64,000 nt of DNA from Sciurus carolinensis. Its lineage: Eukaryota > Chordata > Mammalia > Rodentia > Sciuridae. Shown in pieces: positions 1 to 12,646 of this stretch; positions within the stretch are counted from its first letter, which is position 1; each line of letters starts with the position of its first letter. Location: positions 54,559,156 to 54,623,155 of the forward strand of contig NC_062224.1 in assembly GCF_902686445.1 (NCBI RefSeq). Direction: 5' to 3'. The notes under the pieces are model-generated. The model worked only from the letters and a program-made list of their open reading frames with translations. It made no database searches and had not been told where the DNA came from. Both the position numbers and the translations under genes were made by a program.

Positions 1-748
1 AATGTCAATCAAAACTACACTAAGATTCCATCTCACCCCAATTAGAATGGCGATTATCAAGAATACAAGCAACAATAGGTAGGTGTTGGAGAGGGTGTGG
101 AGGAAAAGGTACACTCATACATTGCTCTTGGGACTGCAAATTAGTGCAGCCTCTCTGGAAAGCAGCGTGGAGATTCCTTAGAAAACTTGGAATGGAACCA
201 CCATTTGACCCATCCCACTTCTCGGTCTATACCCAAAGGACTTAAAATCAGCATACTACAGAGATACAGCCACATCAATGTTCATAACTGCTCAATTCAC
301 AATAGCCAGACTGTGGAACCAACCTAGATGCCCTTCAATTGATGAATGGATAGAGAAATTATGGTATATATATACACAATGGAATATTACTCAGCTATAA
401 AGAATAATAAAATTATGGCATTTGCAGGCAAATGGATGAAATTGGAGAGTATCATGTTAAGTGAGATAAGTCAATTTCAAAAATCCAAAAGACGAATGAT
501 CTGACTGATAAGCGGATGACGACACGTAATGGGGGGTGGGAGGGTGGCAAGAATGGAGGAAGGAGGGACTGTATAGAGGGAAAAGAGAGGTGGGAGGGTT
601 GAGGGGGAAGGAAAAAATAATGGAATGAATCAAACATCATTACTCTATGTAAATATATGAATATGCAAATGGTATGCTGTTACTCCATGTACAAACAGAA
701 ACAACATGTATTCCATTTGTTTACAATAAAAGTAAATTTTAAAAAACC
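1..748 (+). mobile_element. L1 LINE, 3' end of ORF2 plus 3'UTR, 5' part outside window
   Basis: The sequence reads as the end of an L1 reverse-transcriptase ORF: blocks such as 'caccatttgaccca', 'acttaaaatcagcata' and 'gatgaatggatagagaaatt' occur in the usual order, followed by a G/A-rich 3'UTR and an 'aataaaagtaaa' tail near 730-745. It closely resembles the copy at 9996-11053, so both belong to a recent rodent L1 lineage. The ORF2 part carries stops and frameshifts, so the copy is dead. Its 5' extent lies outside the window, so insertion length and target-site duplication cannot be seen. Confidence 0.88.
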
Positions 749-755
749 CATTTAA

Positions 756-1665
756 TTAAAAATTGTGGTAATAGAAGGATGGGGTCTGAGGAGTGTATGT
801 GTGTTTGGCTGGTGATAGTACCCAGCTTAGGGAGTATGAAGGGAAAGAGCTCGATTCTCATCTTGAACAGTGGGAAGTTAGTAGATTATACCAACCACTG
901 AAAAATTAGGATGTCCTAATAGAAGTGTGTTATATAGAGAGACAGAAGTAAATCCCAAAAGAATCAGTTGGAACATTTGAAGGTAGGTTGGAAAGTAAGG
1001 GAGATCTGATTTCTTTTCAAGTTTTACAGAAAAATTTGCCTTTACGCAAGAAACAATTTTCATGAAAACTTTTTTAAAAGCCTTGAAAGAAAAGCTTGAA
1101 CAACAAATATGATATTCAAGTTGCATAAGTAGAATACCAACAACAGAAAGGAAATATGATGTCAAAATGACAGGAGGCATAGCAAGTTCTGAATTATAAT
1201 TACACCTCTCATAATGATCTACGTGGGTTTCCATTAATCAGAGGGTGTATTACCAGGAATTGAAGGTTCTACTGCGCCTGGCTCCATCAAAGCTTGGGAG
1301 ACAGGTTGGTGAACAGGAACAGGTTTACTCAAAGCCAACCCGAGGAAAATTTTCTATCTCAGGTCTTATCTTTAGTGGGTTCAGAGACACAGTTTTTACA
1401 AGAAAGGAGGAAAAGTGGGGTAAAAGGCAGTAAATATATGTGTGTAACTTTAGCTAGGCTGCACTAGTCAGAAACATGTTACAATTTGTTTCCTTGGTGG
1501 TAACAGGGCTAGTGGGTGGCTTCTGAGTTTCCATCCTCAGCAGAGAGAAGCTCTGGATGCAGAAAAGCAGAAGATTGTTTATAATTTTACAAGGCTCTGT
1601 TACATGCAAGGAGAGTAACTGAAAAGTGGGAAAGCCTTCTTTGGATACCCCAGTATTGGTTAGAC
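756..1665. other. Unassigned non-coding stretch
   Basis: No gene, splice-site pair or repeat family that I recognise. Reading frames here are short and lack conserved motifs. Base composition is AT-rich like the rest of the window. Confidence 0.5.
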
Positions 1666-2735
1666 CAGCAGTTCTCAAAGTAATTACTCTCAGAAACCAT
1701 TTTGCTATCACAAAATTATTAAGGACCTCCAAAGAGTTTTTGTTTCTGTCAATCATATCTGTTGTATTTATTATATTAGAGAACTAAGAATTCATTTAAA
1801 AATAATAATAAACTCATGATATGTTTTATAAAAACTTTACTTTCTAAAACAAAAAATAGTGAAAAGAAGGGCATCCTTTTACATTTTGCAAATACCTTTT
1901 AATATTTGGTTAATAGAAAACAGCTGCTTGTCATAGTTGCTTCTGCAATTCAGTCTGTTTAACAGATATTTTGGTAGAAGTATATGAAGAGAATCTGACC
2001 TTATATGAATGTATGATATCTAGCCTTTTTCAATAATTACTCTCAATATTCTTTTGTAGTACCCCAAAACTTGACATGAACTGGTCTGTTAAGTTTGTAT
2101 TGAAATGTGGAACTTCAAACTTATCAGTGAACTTCTTAAACTCTGTTGCATTAAACCTGTTGGTCTAAAATGTTCTTCGAATGATACTTTTACTTAAGTC
2201 TGATTTTATAACCTCAAACATCCATTGTCATATTGAATTGTGCAGATATTCAATATATTGACATAGTCACTATACAGTATGCCAAAAATCAGTCAATATC
2301 ACCACCATTCTCATCAAAAGATTAAAGATATCATTATCTTTAATGACAAGCTGTCAAATTACTGGTGACGGAAAAAAATTTTCAAAATTCTAATATTTTC
2401 TTGAAATTTTGGAATTCTTATTGCAAATACTGTTGGTTGCTTTCCTTGAAGTGACAAGCTCATTTTATTAAAATTTGAAAAGTTTTCTCCTAAAGAAATA
2501 CTCACCTTGGACTAACAGTCTTTCTTTTAATTAAAAAGTGTTCCATGAAATACGGTGGTCAATGGTGCTCAGTTCAGTTGCACAAGTGCTTTTATCTCAA
2601 AACAGTCTTTGTGCAGCAGGAGTACTTTATGCAAGCTTCTCAGTCACAGTAAATAGTAAAAGATACATATTTGAGTAAATATTTAATAAAACTAAGAATT
2701 TTTACTGCTATACAACTATGTAAAGATTCTCCACA
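1666..2735. mobile_element. Probable hAT-type DNA transposon fossil
   Basis: It begins with 'cagcagttctcaaag', which resembles the terminal repeat of hAT/Charlie-type elements. About 1 kb of AT-rich sequence follows that I recall as part of an old mammalian interspersed repeat. I cannot name the family with certainty and see no matching right terminal repeat, so the right boundary is arbitrary: an antisense B1 inserts at about 2741 and some sequence after it (2870-3060) may also belong. No transposase frame survives. Confidence 0.4.
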
Positions 2736-2740
2736 CACCC

Positions 2741-2864
2741 CCCCCTTTTTCTCGATGGGTCTTGCTATGTTTCCCAGACTGGTCTCAAACTCCTGGGTTC
2801 AAGCAATCCTCCTGCCTCAGCCTCCCAAGTAGCTGGGACTGTATGTGTACATCCCCATGTCTCA
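2741..2864 (-). mobile_element. B1/7SL-type SINE monomer, antisense
   Basis: The plus strand shows the reverse complement of a 7SL-derived monomer: 'ctgggttcaagcaatcctcc' then 'gcctcagcctcccaagtag' then 'ctgggact'. A C/T run at its left end (2738-2750) stands for the decayed A tail. It interrupts or borders the DNA-transposon fossil on its left. No clear target-site duplication was found. Confidence 0.8.
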
Positions 2865-3079
2865 CTAGAGAGCATTCTTAAGTGAAAATGATGATTTCTT
2901 TTTCCTGTGAGTGCCTGGCAAAAGAATATGACAACCAGCACAGTTGGATAACTACACTACCAGGGGTGCTCAGAGTTGGCAGTTTGACCCACCACTGTTT
3001 TTGTGTCATCGCGGTCAATGGCACTAAAAACATCTCAGTATTATTATGAGCAGAATTTGTGTCCAGACTTCTTATGAAC

Positions 3080-3180
3080 TAAATTGTAAGCTCCTTGATT
3101 CTTACTCTTCGTTTCTCTAAGGTCTGTGTTTGGTGCACAACAGGTGGTCAAGAAATATAATGAATTGAACTAAACTGAAT
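3080..3180 (+). mobile_element. L2 LINE 3' end fragment
   Basis: The order 'gtaagctccttga', a run corresponding to the 'gtgcctggcaca' block, then 'gtggtcaagaaatataatgaattgaa' (compare the usual 'tgctcaataaatatttgttgaatgaa') is the typical degenerate L2 3' end. Ancient and inactive. Confidence 0.6.
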
Positions 3181-4344
3181 GAGGAAGATAACTAAGTCAA
3201 GCAATAGTTACTGTGGGAAAGTAGTGTGTAAATTAATAAGGCCAAGGCCAGAGGTGAACTCTTGAAAAACAAATAGAAATTTCTATAAGTTACTACTGTG
3301 TGTACTGCTCTTGAAATTTATTTTCCTCCTCCAACCCCACCTGCCCCAACTGGCACCATATTGGTCCACAGAATAAAATAACATAAATCTAAGTCTTGCA
3401 TTTGTGCTCTGGCACCTAGCTAGCACCGACATCTCTACTGGTTCTTTAAAATAGCTGTTGATCCAATCCCCACCCCTAGGTAGCATCTTGTCATTATTCC
3501 TTAGCCTATTTTTCGCCTGCCTATAACATTCAATTAAAATCCAACATATTCATGACCTATCTATCTCCTGGTGACCTGATTCCCTAGTGATATATTACAT
3601 TTCTGGTCAACTCTTTAGGAAAGTTTAGGTCACACTACTTAACTTTTTATAAGCAGATAATCATCAATTGTGTGATAATTGATTCATGTGTGATACTCAT
3701 ATCTCCCTAGGTTTCAACTTTTTGGAGTGTAGAAATTATCTCTTCCATGATGAGTCTGAGAAGGAAACAAGTTCTAGGTGTAGATTGTGAATCAATAATT
3801 AAAATAAAATCTCATCATTTATTTTTCTTGCAGACTCCATAGTGTTTAATATGGAACAGGCTCAATGTCAGTCTTTAATACACCTTTAATCAATTTGTGG
3901 ATTAGTTGAATTCAGAAAACAAGGAGTCTTATCTGGAAGAATGATTACTTACAACGTAGTTAGAAGACTTGAAAGTATATATCTGTTAAGTTTGAAAAAA
4001 GCAAAGCCACCAGAAATTTGCCACATTCCAATTTTCCAACTGATTTTCATTATCTTTATTTGCCCATCAGAATAGACCCAGGAGGAAGGTGCAAACAGCC
4101 TGCAGTTAAGAAAAACATTTGGTCCCACAGACAAACCTACTTCCCATTTCATAACTTTATTAATAATATAAAATCAAATTTTCTCAGAATCAATCATTTT
4201 AATACCCTGAAAAGAGAATTTTATGAAAAATTCTTTGAGACACTTGCTGAAAACTGAGATTTTTGTCATTAGTTCTACAAAATAATCCTGCACTTAAGGA
4301 AAAACAAACCTCCCATAAGAACTTGAAATGAAAATATTTATTGT
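3181..4344. other. Unassigned non-coding stretch
   Basis: No recognisable exon or repeat. Two overlapping small frames on opposite strands around 3950-4257 show no domain, no conserved motif and no splice context, and I treat them as chance. Confidence 0.5.
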
Positions 4345-4575
4345 ACACTTATCATTTGTCAGACATGTCAATCGTATCACTCATTTAATCCTTCCAACAA
4401 ATCTCCAGCATAGATATTAGTATCTCCATTTGAAGAAAAAGGAACTGATAATTTGAAAGAATAAAAAAGCTTGTCCAAAATCACAGAGCCTCTGGGTTGT
4501 GAGTTCTGCACTGGGAGCTATTGTGCTTTGAATCTCAGAGCCACTTTCTTTCTTGCTCCACCTGGCAAAGCTTCT
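4345..4575 (-). mobile_element. MIR SINE, antisense
   Basis: Antisense MIR order is visible: 'tcatttaatccttccaacaa', 'tctccatttgaagaaaaagg', then 'cttgtccaaaatcacagagc' and a terminal 'gaatctcagagccactttc'. These correspond to the usual 'taatcctcacaacaacc', 'cccattttacagatgagg' and 'cttgcccaaggtcacacagc' blocks. Confidence 0.7.
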
Positions 4576-6689
4576 TCTTGATGTAATAAGATGTCAGATA
4601 AATTGCTTAATGAAAAATTGAATAATTAAATGTGTAATAAGCTACTATGTGAATATTAAATACAATTCTAAGCTTCTTGGTAGTTCTAAGATTCTTTACA
4701 CAAAAGAAAGAAATGAAACATTCTCTGGATGAAGTGTGTCTTTGGGTTGTTGTGGTTATTTGGAAGATAGGTGATGCAATCGCCAGCTTGTTGCTGACTC
4801 GGAAATGTCCAGCAATGACAACTATAAACAGATGGTCCCAGAGCTCTATTCCTTTTGGTAACTCTATGACCTCAACTCAATCTACTGTCATGGCATTGGA
4901 TGCCCTTTTACCTTGTCAGCCTAAGTTTTGAAATTACTGCAATTAAAAAAAAAGTCAGAATCACTGGTAAACTTTATAAGCAGTCTTGCCTCTGGGATAC
5001 AATCATTTTGTGCTCCCAGGGATTAGGATTCCTACGCTAACAGGTGGTGTCAGAGCTCAAAACCTGATCCTCCAGGGGCTGCCTGGTGTTCAGTTTCCCC
5101 TTGCACTGTAGGTGTAATCCACACCATTAGTTTAATATTTCTCTGTGGGAAAGACACCAAGAGACAGGATCCTGGATAATGTCCTGGGATTTCCAATATC
5201 TCTAGAGGAAATTATTTATATCTGACATAGGGCTTTCCTTTCAGGATTTACTCTAGAGACATTTGGGAAATTCTAGGGTTTAAGTGTGTATATGTGTTTG
5301 CATGCACAGAAACATATTTGTTTTTAACTTAATGTCTCTCTACACATATACTGCAGGGTGCTTAAAAATATGAAGCTTTGTGTGTTTGTGGAGAACACAA
5401 TACTCCTCAGGCTAAATTCAGGGTGGATTGTCTTATGTCTGTTGCTGCGTATTAAAGGGTACAAAATAAGTTAGCAAAAATCACTGTATGAACACACTCT
5501 GTAACATCAAGGCATAACAAATTGATTCAGATAAGAACAGAATAGTTGAGGATGGAAAAAATTTTTTGTGCCCAGCAATTAATCCAAGTATGGGATAGGG
5601 TTGCCACCTTTTGTCTGAGTTTCCCAGAATGTTAGTTGAGGGGACACATGTGAACCTTAGGTGGTCTCCATAGCAACTGCTTAGGTGCTTGATGACTGAC
5701 CAACAGAGGATAAAGCTCGCATGCCTGGGTAGACCTGGGATCCAAGTCATTTTGCAAACCTCTCTGTTTAGCAGAAACAAATTTCTTGACATTTTTCAGC
5801 CCACCTATCCATATCTGGTTGTGTTGAGGTGTTGAGAGTTACTTGTTTGGAGAAAGGTGGAGCTGTGAAAATTTTAATGGTGCTTGTACTTCTACTACGT
5901 CCCCTCCCTTTCTTTCCTCAGAGATGGATTTGGGATAAAGCTGGTGAAGCTTAACCTCAAGGTTAATACAGTAACGTAGCAATACATTCACATGATCATA
6001 TGTTTTTCTAATACCTATAAAAGTGAGTTGTATTGATTGCAATTGATTAATAATGGACATCTTTCCATTCTCATTTGCCCTACTGCACATTTTACTTTGC
6101 TTCAGGTAGAGCTCTGGGGCCTTGGACACATTTTGTACTTTTCATCTCTAGGGGACTTGAGTGGAGGTACACTTGGTTTGGGTTTGGTAGCATGTATTTA
6201 TGTGAATCAATCAGTCTCATTCATGGATGAGTTAGCCTTCCAGCATTAGAATTCCTATCAGGAAAACTCTGTTGACTTCTTGTCAGAGTTATAGATTTGT
6301 GGTACTGACTTTTGTACCTCATAAAGGACTCCCAAATTGTATAAGTTTTAGACTCCACCAAACATGAATCTGCCCCTGACTTTCTCTTATATGTGTCTTG
6401 GTATTTACCTTGTTAATATTTTATTCTATATAAATGTCTGATTGTGGGATTTGGAGATTAGCTGTATGGCATGTTTTGTCACGATCACACTTTTTAGTGT
6501 TTTGTTTTGTTTTAAGTTCAAGACAAAGTTCTATTAAGGAGTTACAGATTGCCTCTATATATTCTGATCTCATATTGTCATTTACTTATGAAATGTAGTA
6601 GCATCAAATTAGCAATATGAGTCACTAAACTTGAGAGCACATCAATTTGCCAATATTTGACAGTTATAACTTTTTGTTGTTCTTTATTT
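4576..6689. other. Unassigned non-coding stretch
   Basis: No clear repeat family or exon. The small open frames at 4677-4931, 5481-5792 and 5839-6129 have no recognisable domain and normal intergenic composition. A T-rich region occurs around 6680. Confidence 0.5.
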
Positions 6690-7240
6690 TTTTCACTTAC
6701 ATTTTACAAATATAAAATGGTACAAACATTTTGGAAAACACTTGGGAAATTAAAAAAATTAAACCACCTATCAGATGATCCAGTCACTCCACTTTCAAGC
6801 ATTTAACCAAGATAAAAGAGAGTATTCTCATAACAAGACTTGTACACAAGGTTTTGAAGGAAATTTATGTGTAACAATCCACGCATCCATCAGAAGGTAA
6901 ACAGACAAATAAATTGCAGTAGAGTCATACAAATAGAACAGTACTTGGGGAAAAAAGGGATAAATTACAGATACATAACAACATGAATGAATCTCAAAAT
7001 AATAAACTTCAGTATAGAAATCAGACACTCTGGAAAATTCTATTTATACAAAATTCTAGAAAATGCAATGGGTTGGGGAGGGGATGACAAAGGTGAAAGA
7101 TAAAACTTCTGGGGTGATGGCAATGTTCACTGTCTTAATTGTGGTCACGTATGTTAAAAATCATACTTTTTAACTAACCAGAGTTTATTGTATCCATTAT
7201 ATATCACCGAGGCTTCTAAAAATGCAATTGAAACTTTTAA
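6690..7240 (+). mobile_element. Ancient L1M LINE, 3' end of ORF2 and 3'UTR
   Basis: Diverged but collinear with old mammalian L1: 'ttttggaaaacacttggg', 'gatgatccagtcactccact', 'cttgtacacaaggtttt', 'catgaatgaatctcaaaata', 'aaattctagaaaatgcaa', 'ggggtgatggcaatgttcac' and a final 'tttattgtatccattatat'. Stop codons fill every frame. It is far more diverged than the two young L1 copies nearby, consistent with pre-rodent age. Confidence 0.85.
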
Positions 7241-7975
7241 AATTCTATATTAGGATGTTTTTGCTTCCTGTTGGTTTCTTAGCAAGTACACAGATGTTTA
7301 TTCTCTCATGTTCTTATAGGTCAGTTGGAAATTCTTGTATTCTTTGGCTGCTTCAAGAGGCAGATGTACAAATGGAGACACTTAGTTGATTTTCATAGAC
7401 ATCAAAATGCTTCTACCGGAAAGTTTGGTGTTGTTAGGTCCATGCTATTAATGTTATTGCTGTTTTTGTCAAGAGTGAAAGGAGTAGGATTTATTTAAGA
7501 GAGAAGAAAAGAGATAGAACTCTCTAAGGGCAAGCAGGGACCTGACAGGGGTTGCCCTCTATTGTCTCTTTAAAATTAATTAGAATGTGGGAATTTTGTG
7601 AACAGGTTTCAGAAAGTAAGGGAAAACTGGCAAAGAATAAACATGACTCCTTTTAATGTAAGATTCAAGACATTTATTTTGCACATACAGCAATGCTGTG
7701 TTGATTGGACTGTGTTCTATAAAGTGGGTCCTTGAGGTATCATTCTGGAGAAGAGGTCCCATTCAATATAAACAGTTCTGTTTCATAATTTCACCTGTTT
7801 ATTACCTCCATACAGTCATTCCCCAAAATGATGATATTGGGTGAACATGATTTAAGTCATCAGGTATTTATAGGTCAAGTCACAAATCTTTTCTGAATGA
7901 GTATATTGGCTAAATTAATATGTACCTACACATAATCATCTGCATATGATATAATCTTAAATTCCTTAAAGAAAG
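7241..7975. other. Unassigned non-coding stretch
   Basis: No recognisable exon or repeat. A purine-rich segment lies near 7475-7530. Confidence 0.45.
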
Positions 7976-8180
7976 GTGGGGCAAGGGGATCTCATGAAAA
8001 TCAAAGGAAGATTTGCAGAGAAAAAGGACCAGAGAGTGGGAGGAAGGGAGGGAAGGGGGAAGTGCTGGGAAGTGACATTGACCAAATTATATTGTTATAT
8101 TGTATGCATGTATGAATATGTAACAACAAATCCCATCATTATGTACAACTCTAAGGCACCAATAAAAAAATTGTGAAAAG
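7976..8180 (+). mobile_element. L1 LINE 3'UTR fragment
   Basis: G/A-rich 3'UTR ('agagagtgggaggaaggga') followed by 'tgcatgtatgaatatgtaac', 'cccatcattatgtacaactc' and 'caccaataaaaaa'. This resembles the other L1 3' ends in the window but is from an older subfamily. No coding part is included. Confidence 0.75.
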
Positions 8181-8584
8181 AAAAAAATTTTAAATAATGT
8201 GAAAAGAGAAAAAAAAAAAGCCCTTTTTCTCTTTTTATATGAAGTCACTATACTGAGCTTAGTGATCTATACTCTATGGACTGTAGAACAGAAGTTGACT
8301 GTGATTTAGGCAGTGCATTAAAGAACTGGAATATCCAGGTTAAATATCTACAAATCACCAATTTCAATCACATAGTATTTCAACACTTTTAATTTTTAGA
8401 ATGATTTTCTTTGATAAAGATGATTTTGATTATGAATTAATGTGTCTATAAAAGACACATCCTCTTTTCTCATCTAAAATTCATGTGAATATTTTTTTCT
8501 AATTTGTATTGAGTAAATTTTATTCCATGATTTTCTACTACATTCAACTTAACCAATAGCATTCCCTATAAGCAGGCAGACTCA

Positions 8585-8730
8585 AGTAGCAGAAAGAACT
8601 TGGAACAGGAAGTTCATAGATTTGGGTTTTTTTCTAAAAGTCTGAATGATCTTGAAAATGTTTCCTCTTCTGTAAAAAGAGAACGATTTGAACTGTCTGA
8701 TTTCTAAACTTCCTCCTAAAGCAAAAATAT
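8585..8730 (+). mobile_element. MIR SINE
   Basis: The order 'aacttggaacaggaagtt', 'tgggttttt', 'tgaatgatcttgaaaatg', 'ttcctcttctgtaaaaagag' matches MIR sense orientation (trait block, 'gtgaccttgggcaa', 'ttcctcatctgtaaaatggg'). Confidence 0.55.
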
Positions 8731-9980
8731 CTGATTTGAACAAATCTGTAGATAAAGATTCAGGTCAATTTCTCATTTGGCACACATTCATACCCTGTGA
8801 TAAATGTTTTGGGAAGGATAAGTGCATCCTCAAATAGTAAAACTACTCCCTTCCCAGAGAAATTTGAAATTATTCACTTCATAGCAAGGAAGTATGGAAG
8901 CCAAATCTAGTACCGGGCACCCCCTCAATTCTCTCATTGTGGAGACATTGTGACTGACAGGACCAGCCACCTACATCAACGTGGCCACTTGAAATTGGCT
9001 GATTCCAGAAGGGAGTCTGATTACATCCATGAGGCCCCATGAGGATTGTGGCACCTTTCTGTCCAAGATGTAATTGACGCTGAACTAATGATACATAAGC
9101 ATCTTCTTCCCTTTCTCTTGTCTTCTCTAGTTTTAATTGCAGCTGGAATATTCCAATGAATGTATCAGAACCAAAGAAAGTCCAGCATTATTTTTCATAT
9201 TAAAAATGTTTCTGTATTTATACAATTCCTATGCTTTGCAGAAAGCTATGCAAACTATGTTGCACAGTTTGTAGAAGAATTTCAAGTTGTGAACTAATTA
9301 GAAAATCCGGTTTATGCCATTGATGTGTTTCCCTAATTTCATGTCTCCAAGGTCTCTGAATGAATATTAGAACAGTATCGAAAATAGTTGACTCTGCTTG
9401 AAGGAATGACTATTTGTATCCTTATTTTTCTGTACTCTATAAACAGTTGACAAACCACTGGTAACTTAAATTACCTTAAAAAGTAGAAAGTCTTCCCATT
9501 TGCTGACAAATTACATTTCTATGTCAAAAAAGGGAAATATGCAAATATCTAGTCCATTTTGTCTCCTGCTGGACTTTACCTTTGAACTAATAAGAAGTTA
9601 AGACTAAATTATTTTCTTTCTGTTGTAAGATATATATCTCCCCCAATTATTGTTCCTTATAGATAATTTCTGGTTTTTCTTGGTGAATTGTTTAAGGGGG
9701 AAACTTGCAGTTCAAAAAATGTGATGAAATAGCTTAAACATTTCAGGCACATAGTTGACTGAAGTGACTAGAAGGAGAGAGTCACTGGATTAAGCATTTG
9801 TTTTATCTACTTGTCATTAAGGTACATGCAAGGAAATGCTCTGACAAAGGATTATCAGTGTGACAGTGAGGTGCCAACTGACTCTGAACTTGTTTTATAG
9901 GTTCTATAAAATGATATTCCTCTTAACCGAATAATTAACTCTTTAATTTTCTAGTCACTGGCTTTTGGAAGCAATGCTAT
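8731..9980. other. Unassigned non-coding stretch
   Basis: No recognisable exon or repeat family, ending at the target-site duplication of the L1 at 9996. Confidence 0.45.
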
Positions 9981-10052
9981 CAAGACAGTACTAAATCTCA
10001 GATACAGCATTAATCTCTGGGATATATAAAGAACTAAAAAGAACCTAATGCC

Positions 10053-10055
10053 AAA

Positions 10056-10090
<35 letters not shown>

Positions 10091-10091
10091 A
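10053..10091 (+). repeat. (TAAA)n microsatellite inside L1
   Basis: About nine perfect AAAT-type units replace the short A-rich spacer normally present at this point of L1 ORF2. Likely expanded after insertion. Confidence 0.95.
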
Positions 10092-10562
10092 ACCCAATCA
10101 ATAGATGGGCAAAGGAACTGAACAGACACTTCACAGAAGAAAAACTACAATCAACAAATATATGAAAAAATGTTCAACATCTCTAGCAATTAGAGAAACT
10201 AATTACTAAAACTACACTGAGACTCCATCTCATTCCAGTCAGAATGGCAATTATCAAGAATACAAGCAGCAATAAATGTTGGAGAGAATGTGGGGAGAAA
10301 GGTACACTCATACATTGCTGGCAGGACTGCAAATTGGTGCAACCACTCTGAAGAACAGTATGGAGATTCCTCAGAAAACTTGGAATGGAACCACCATTTG
10401 ATCCAGTATTCCCACTCCTTGGTATATACCCACAGGACTTAAAATCAGCATACTTAGTGATGCAGCCATATCAATGTTTATAGCAGCTCAATTCACAATA
10501 CTTAAACTAGGGAACCAACCTAGGTGCCCTTCAACAGATGAATGGATAAAGAAATTGTGGCA

Positions 10563-10638
10563 TTATATATATAATATATATATATATATATTATATATAT
10601 TATGGCATTATAATTGTAGCATTATATATATATATTAT
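10563..10638 (+). repeat. (TA)n-rich expansion inside L1
   Basis: Two TA runs separated by 'tatggcattataattgtagc', which partly repeats the adjoining 'tggcattat'. They lie where L1 normally has a short 'tatatatacacaatgg' motif, so the locus has grown by slippage or local duplication. Confidence 0.9.
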
Positions 10639-11110
10639 GGAATATTATGCAGTCTTAAAGAAGAAAGAGTTTATGGCATTTTCTAGTAAATGGATGGAAC
10701 TGGAGACTATCATGCTAAGCAAAATAAGCCAATCTCAAAGAACCAAAGGCTGAATGTTTTCTCTGATGTGTAGATGCTAATTCACAATAAGGGCGAGCAG
10801 CTGGGGAAGAACAGAGGTAGTCTGGATTAGACACAGGGGAATGAAGGGAGGGGAGGAGTATAGTGTTAAGAATGAAGTAGATTGAACTGGATATTACCCT
10901 ATGTGTGTATGTGATTACATGAGCTGCGTAACTGTATATCATGTAGAACCAGAAGAATGGGAATTTATACTCCATTTATGTATGATGTGTCATGTACAAC
11001 TAATTAGAACAAATAAAAAAATACATTATGTAATTAAAAAACAAAACCCAAAACAAGACAGTCCTAAAAAGAACTGGGACCAGGAAGATGCAAAGTGAGG
11101 CACTTACCTC

Positions 11111-11131
11111 CAATTCAATTCAATTCAATTT
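11111..11131 (+). repeat. (CAATT)4 short tandem repeat
   Basis: Four perfect 5-bp units just beyond the right target-site duplication of the L1. Confidence 0.9.
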
Positions 11132-12285
11132 AGGTGGGGCAAAGAAATACTCGGTAATCAAATAATAAATTAATATGAGAGGGAGAGAGGAAGAAAACAC
11201 CAAATCAATGTGGAAAAAATTCTACAATGAGTAAAAGAACAAAATTTTAAATGAAGATACAATCAGTATTACCCACTGATTTTTCCTTTTCCTTCAGGCT
11301 TAGTATATATGGCTCCATGCAGCATTATTTCTGACACTTTCCTAATTTAAAATTTTAATACTTTAATATTTCATTTATCATGAATTTTTTGCACTAACTT
11401 TGATTTTAAAATATTACCTTAAGGTTTCTTTTTGTTGTTGCTGTTGTTGTTTCAATCTTGATTACTTAGGTTTTGGCATCCTCATAAGTCTTGTGCCAGA
11501 GGTGTTCTGGCCTTTCTCTTGTTCCCACCCTGACTTTCTTCAATCTCAGTGCCTAAAGTGAGTGTAAAGTTCCAGTCTGTGGTTGGGGTGATGTGGTTTG
11601 GGTTCAGCACAGGACCTCACTCGGCCTTCCTTTGAGGACATTTCTTATGGTGGAATCTAACAGTTCTGGGGGCAGTTGTTTTGTTGCTTTCAAGTCTGGA
11701 ATCTTCCATAGCCCTGAGTTGGGATGGGAGTGATAACTCTGAGCTACAGAGCTCAGAGTGGAAATTCATCTTTGATGAGCATTCAGGAATGAGTCAAAGG
11801 CTACAAATGAGAGAAATGTTTAAATTTTGTTGTTGTTAGATAAGATTCAACTCTACAGTGAAAGGGAAAAAAAAACTGATAATGTAAAAACATATCATGT
11901 AAGTAGTAAATTCTGAGAAGAACCTACTCTTGTATAGCTCAACAATGCAAAAACAAGTTCTCTTACATGGTTTGATTGTGGATCTATTTATTTATGTGAT
12001 ACAATCAAAAATTGTAAGACACAAGTATAGATCTTGGAAGAGGAGCCATGTTTTCTGTCTGAGCAGGACAGTTCTGAAAGGCAGTGGATAATAGTAAGAA
12101 GGAAGATTTACTTACAGAAGAGAAGAGGAGTATTGAAATCAGGTATTTGTAGGAAGGTCTAGTAAAGTTAAAAGAGCTCATGTCAATGAACCCATAACTC
12201 AGTGAAGCAGGACCCTGGGACTGGTGGTATGGTGAGGGTGGGGAAGGAAATGGCAAAGACCAGTGGATGGTTTTGCAATATTCTT
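11132..12285. other. Unassigned non-coding stretch
   Basis: No recognised repeat. The 11455-11810 part is somewhat GC-richer than its surroundings but shows no exon structure that I can defend. Confidence 0.4.
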
Positions 12286-12646
12286 TGTGCTATGCTTCAG
12301 ATCAGTGTCCTCCAAAGGCCCATGTTCTAAAGGGTTGGTCTCCAGTCCTTAGTGCTGGCCTCCAGCACTGGTGGTGAAGCCCATTTGGAGATCTTCTGGC
12401 CATGTGTAGGCATGCCCTCCTGGCACCCTTTTCCCCCTCTCTCTCTCCTTCCCAGCATCCATAAGGTGAGCAATTTCTTCTACAACACACCCTCCACCAT
12501 GATGTGTTGCCTCAACACAGTCCCAAGCAACAGGTCAACCAACAATGGACTGAAACCTCCAGAACTGATCCAAAATAAACCTTTCCTTTCTTTAAGGTGA
12601 TCATTCTCAGGTATTTGTCACAGTAATGCAAAACTGACTAATACAG
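12286..12646 (+). mobile_element. MaLR-type solo LTR
   Basis: The order 'gtcctccaaaggcccatgtt', 'gtgctggcc', 'ggcatgccctcc', 'ccataaggtgagcaatttc', 'catgatgtgttgcc', 'aacctccagaactgatcc', 'aaaataaacctttcctttc' and the end 'ctgactaatacag' is that of mammalian-apparent LTRs (ERVL-MaLR). The polyadenylation signal AATAAA sits within 'aaaataaacc'. No internal retroviral sequence adjoins it, so it is probably a solo LTR. The subfamily is uncertain. Confidence 0.65.

Larger units (their letters stand above)
9996..11053 (+). mobile_element. 5'-truncated young L1 LINE with target-site duplication
   Basis: Starts inside ORF2 at a block reading 'agcattaatctctgggatat' and runs through the ORF2 end and 3'UTR to the tail 'atgtacaactaattagaac' plus an A-rich end. 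It is flanked by 'caagacagtactaaa' (9981-9995) and 'caagacagtcctaaa' (11054-11068), a 15-bp duplication with one mismatch, which fixes both borders. The body carries two internal microsatellite expansions and broken reading frames, so it is inactive. Length is about 1.06 kb against about 6-7 kb for a complete L1. Confidence 0.92.
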
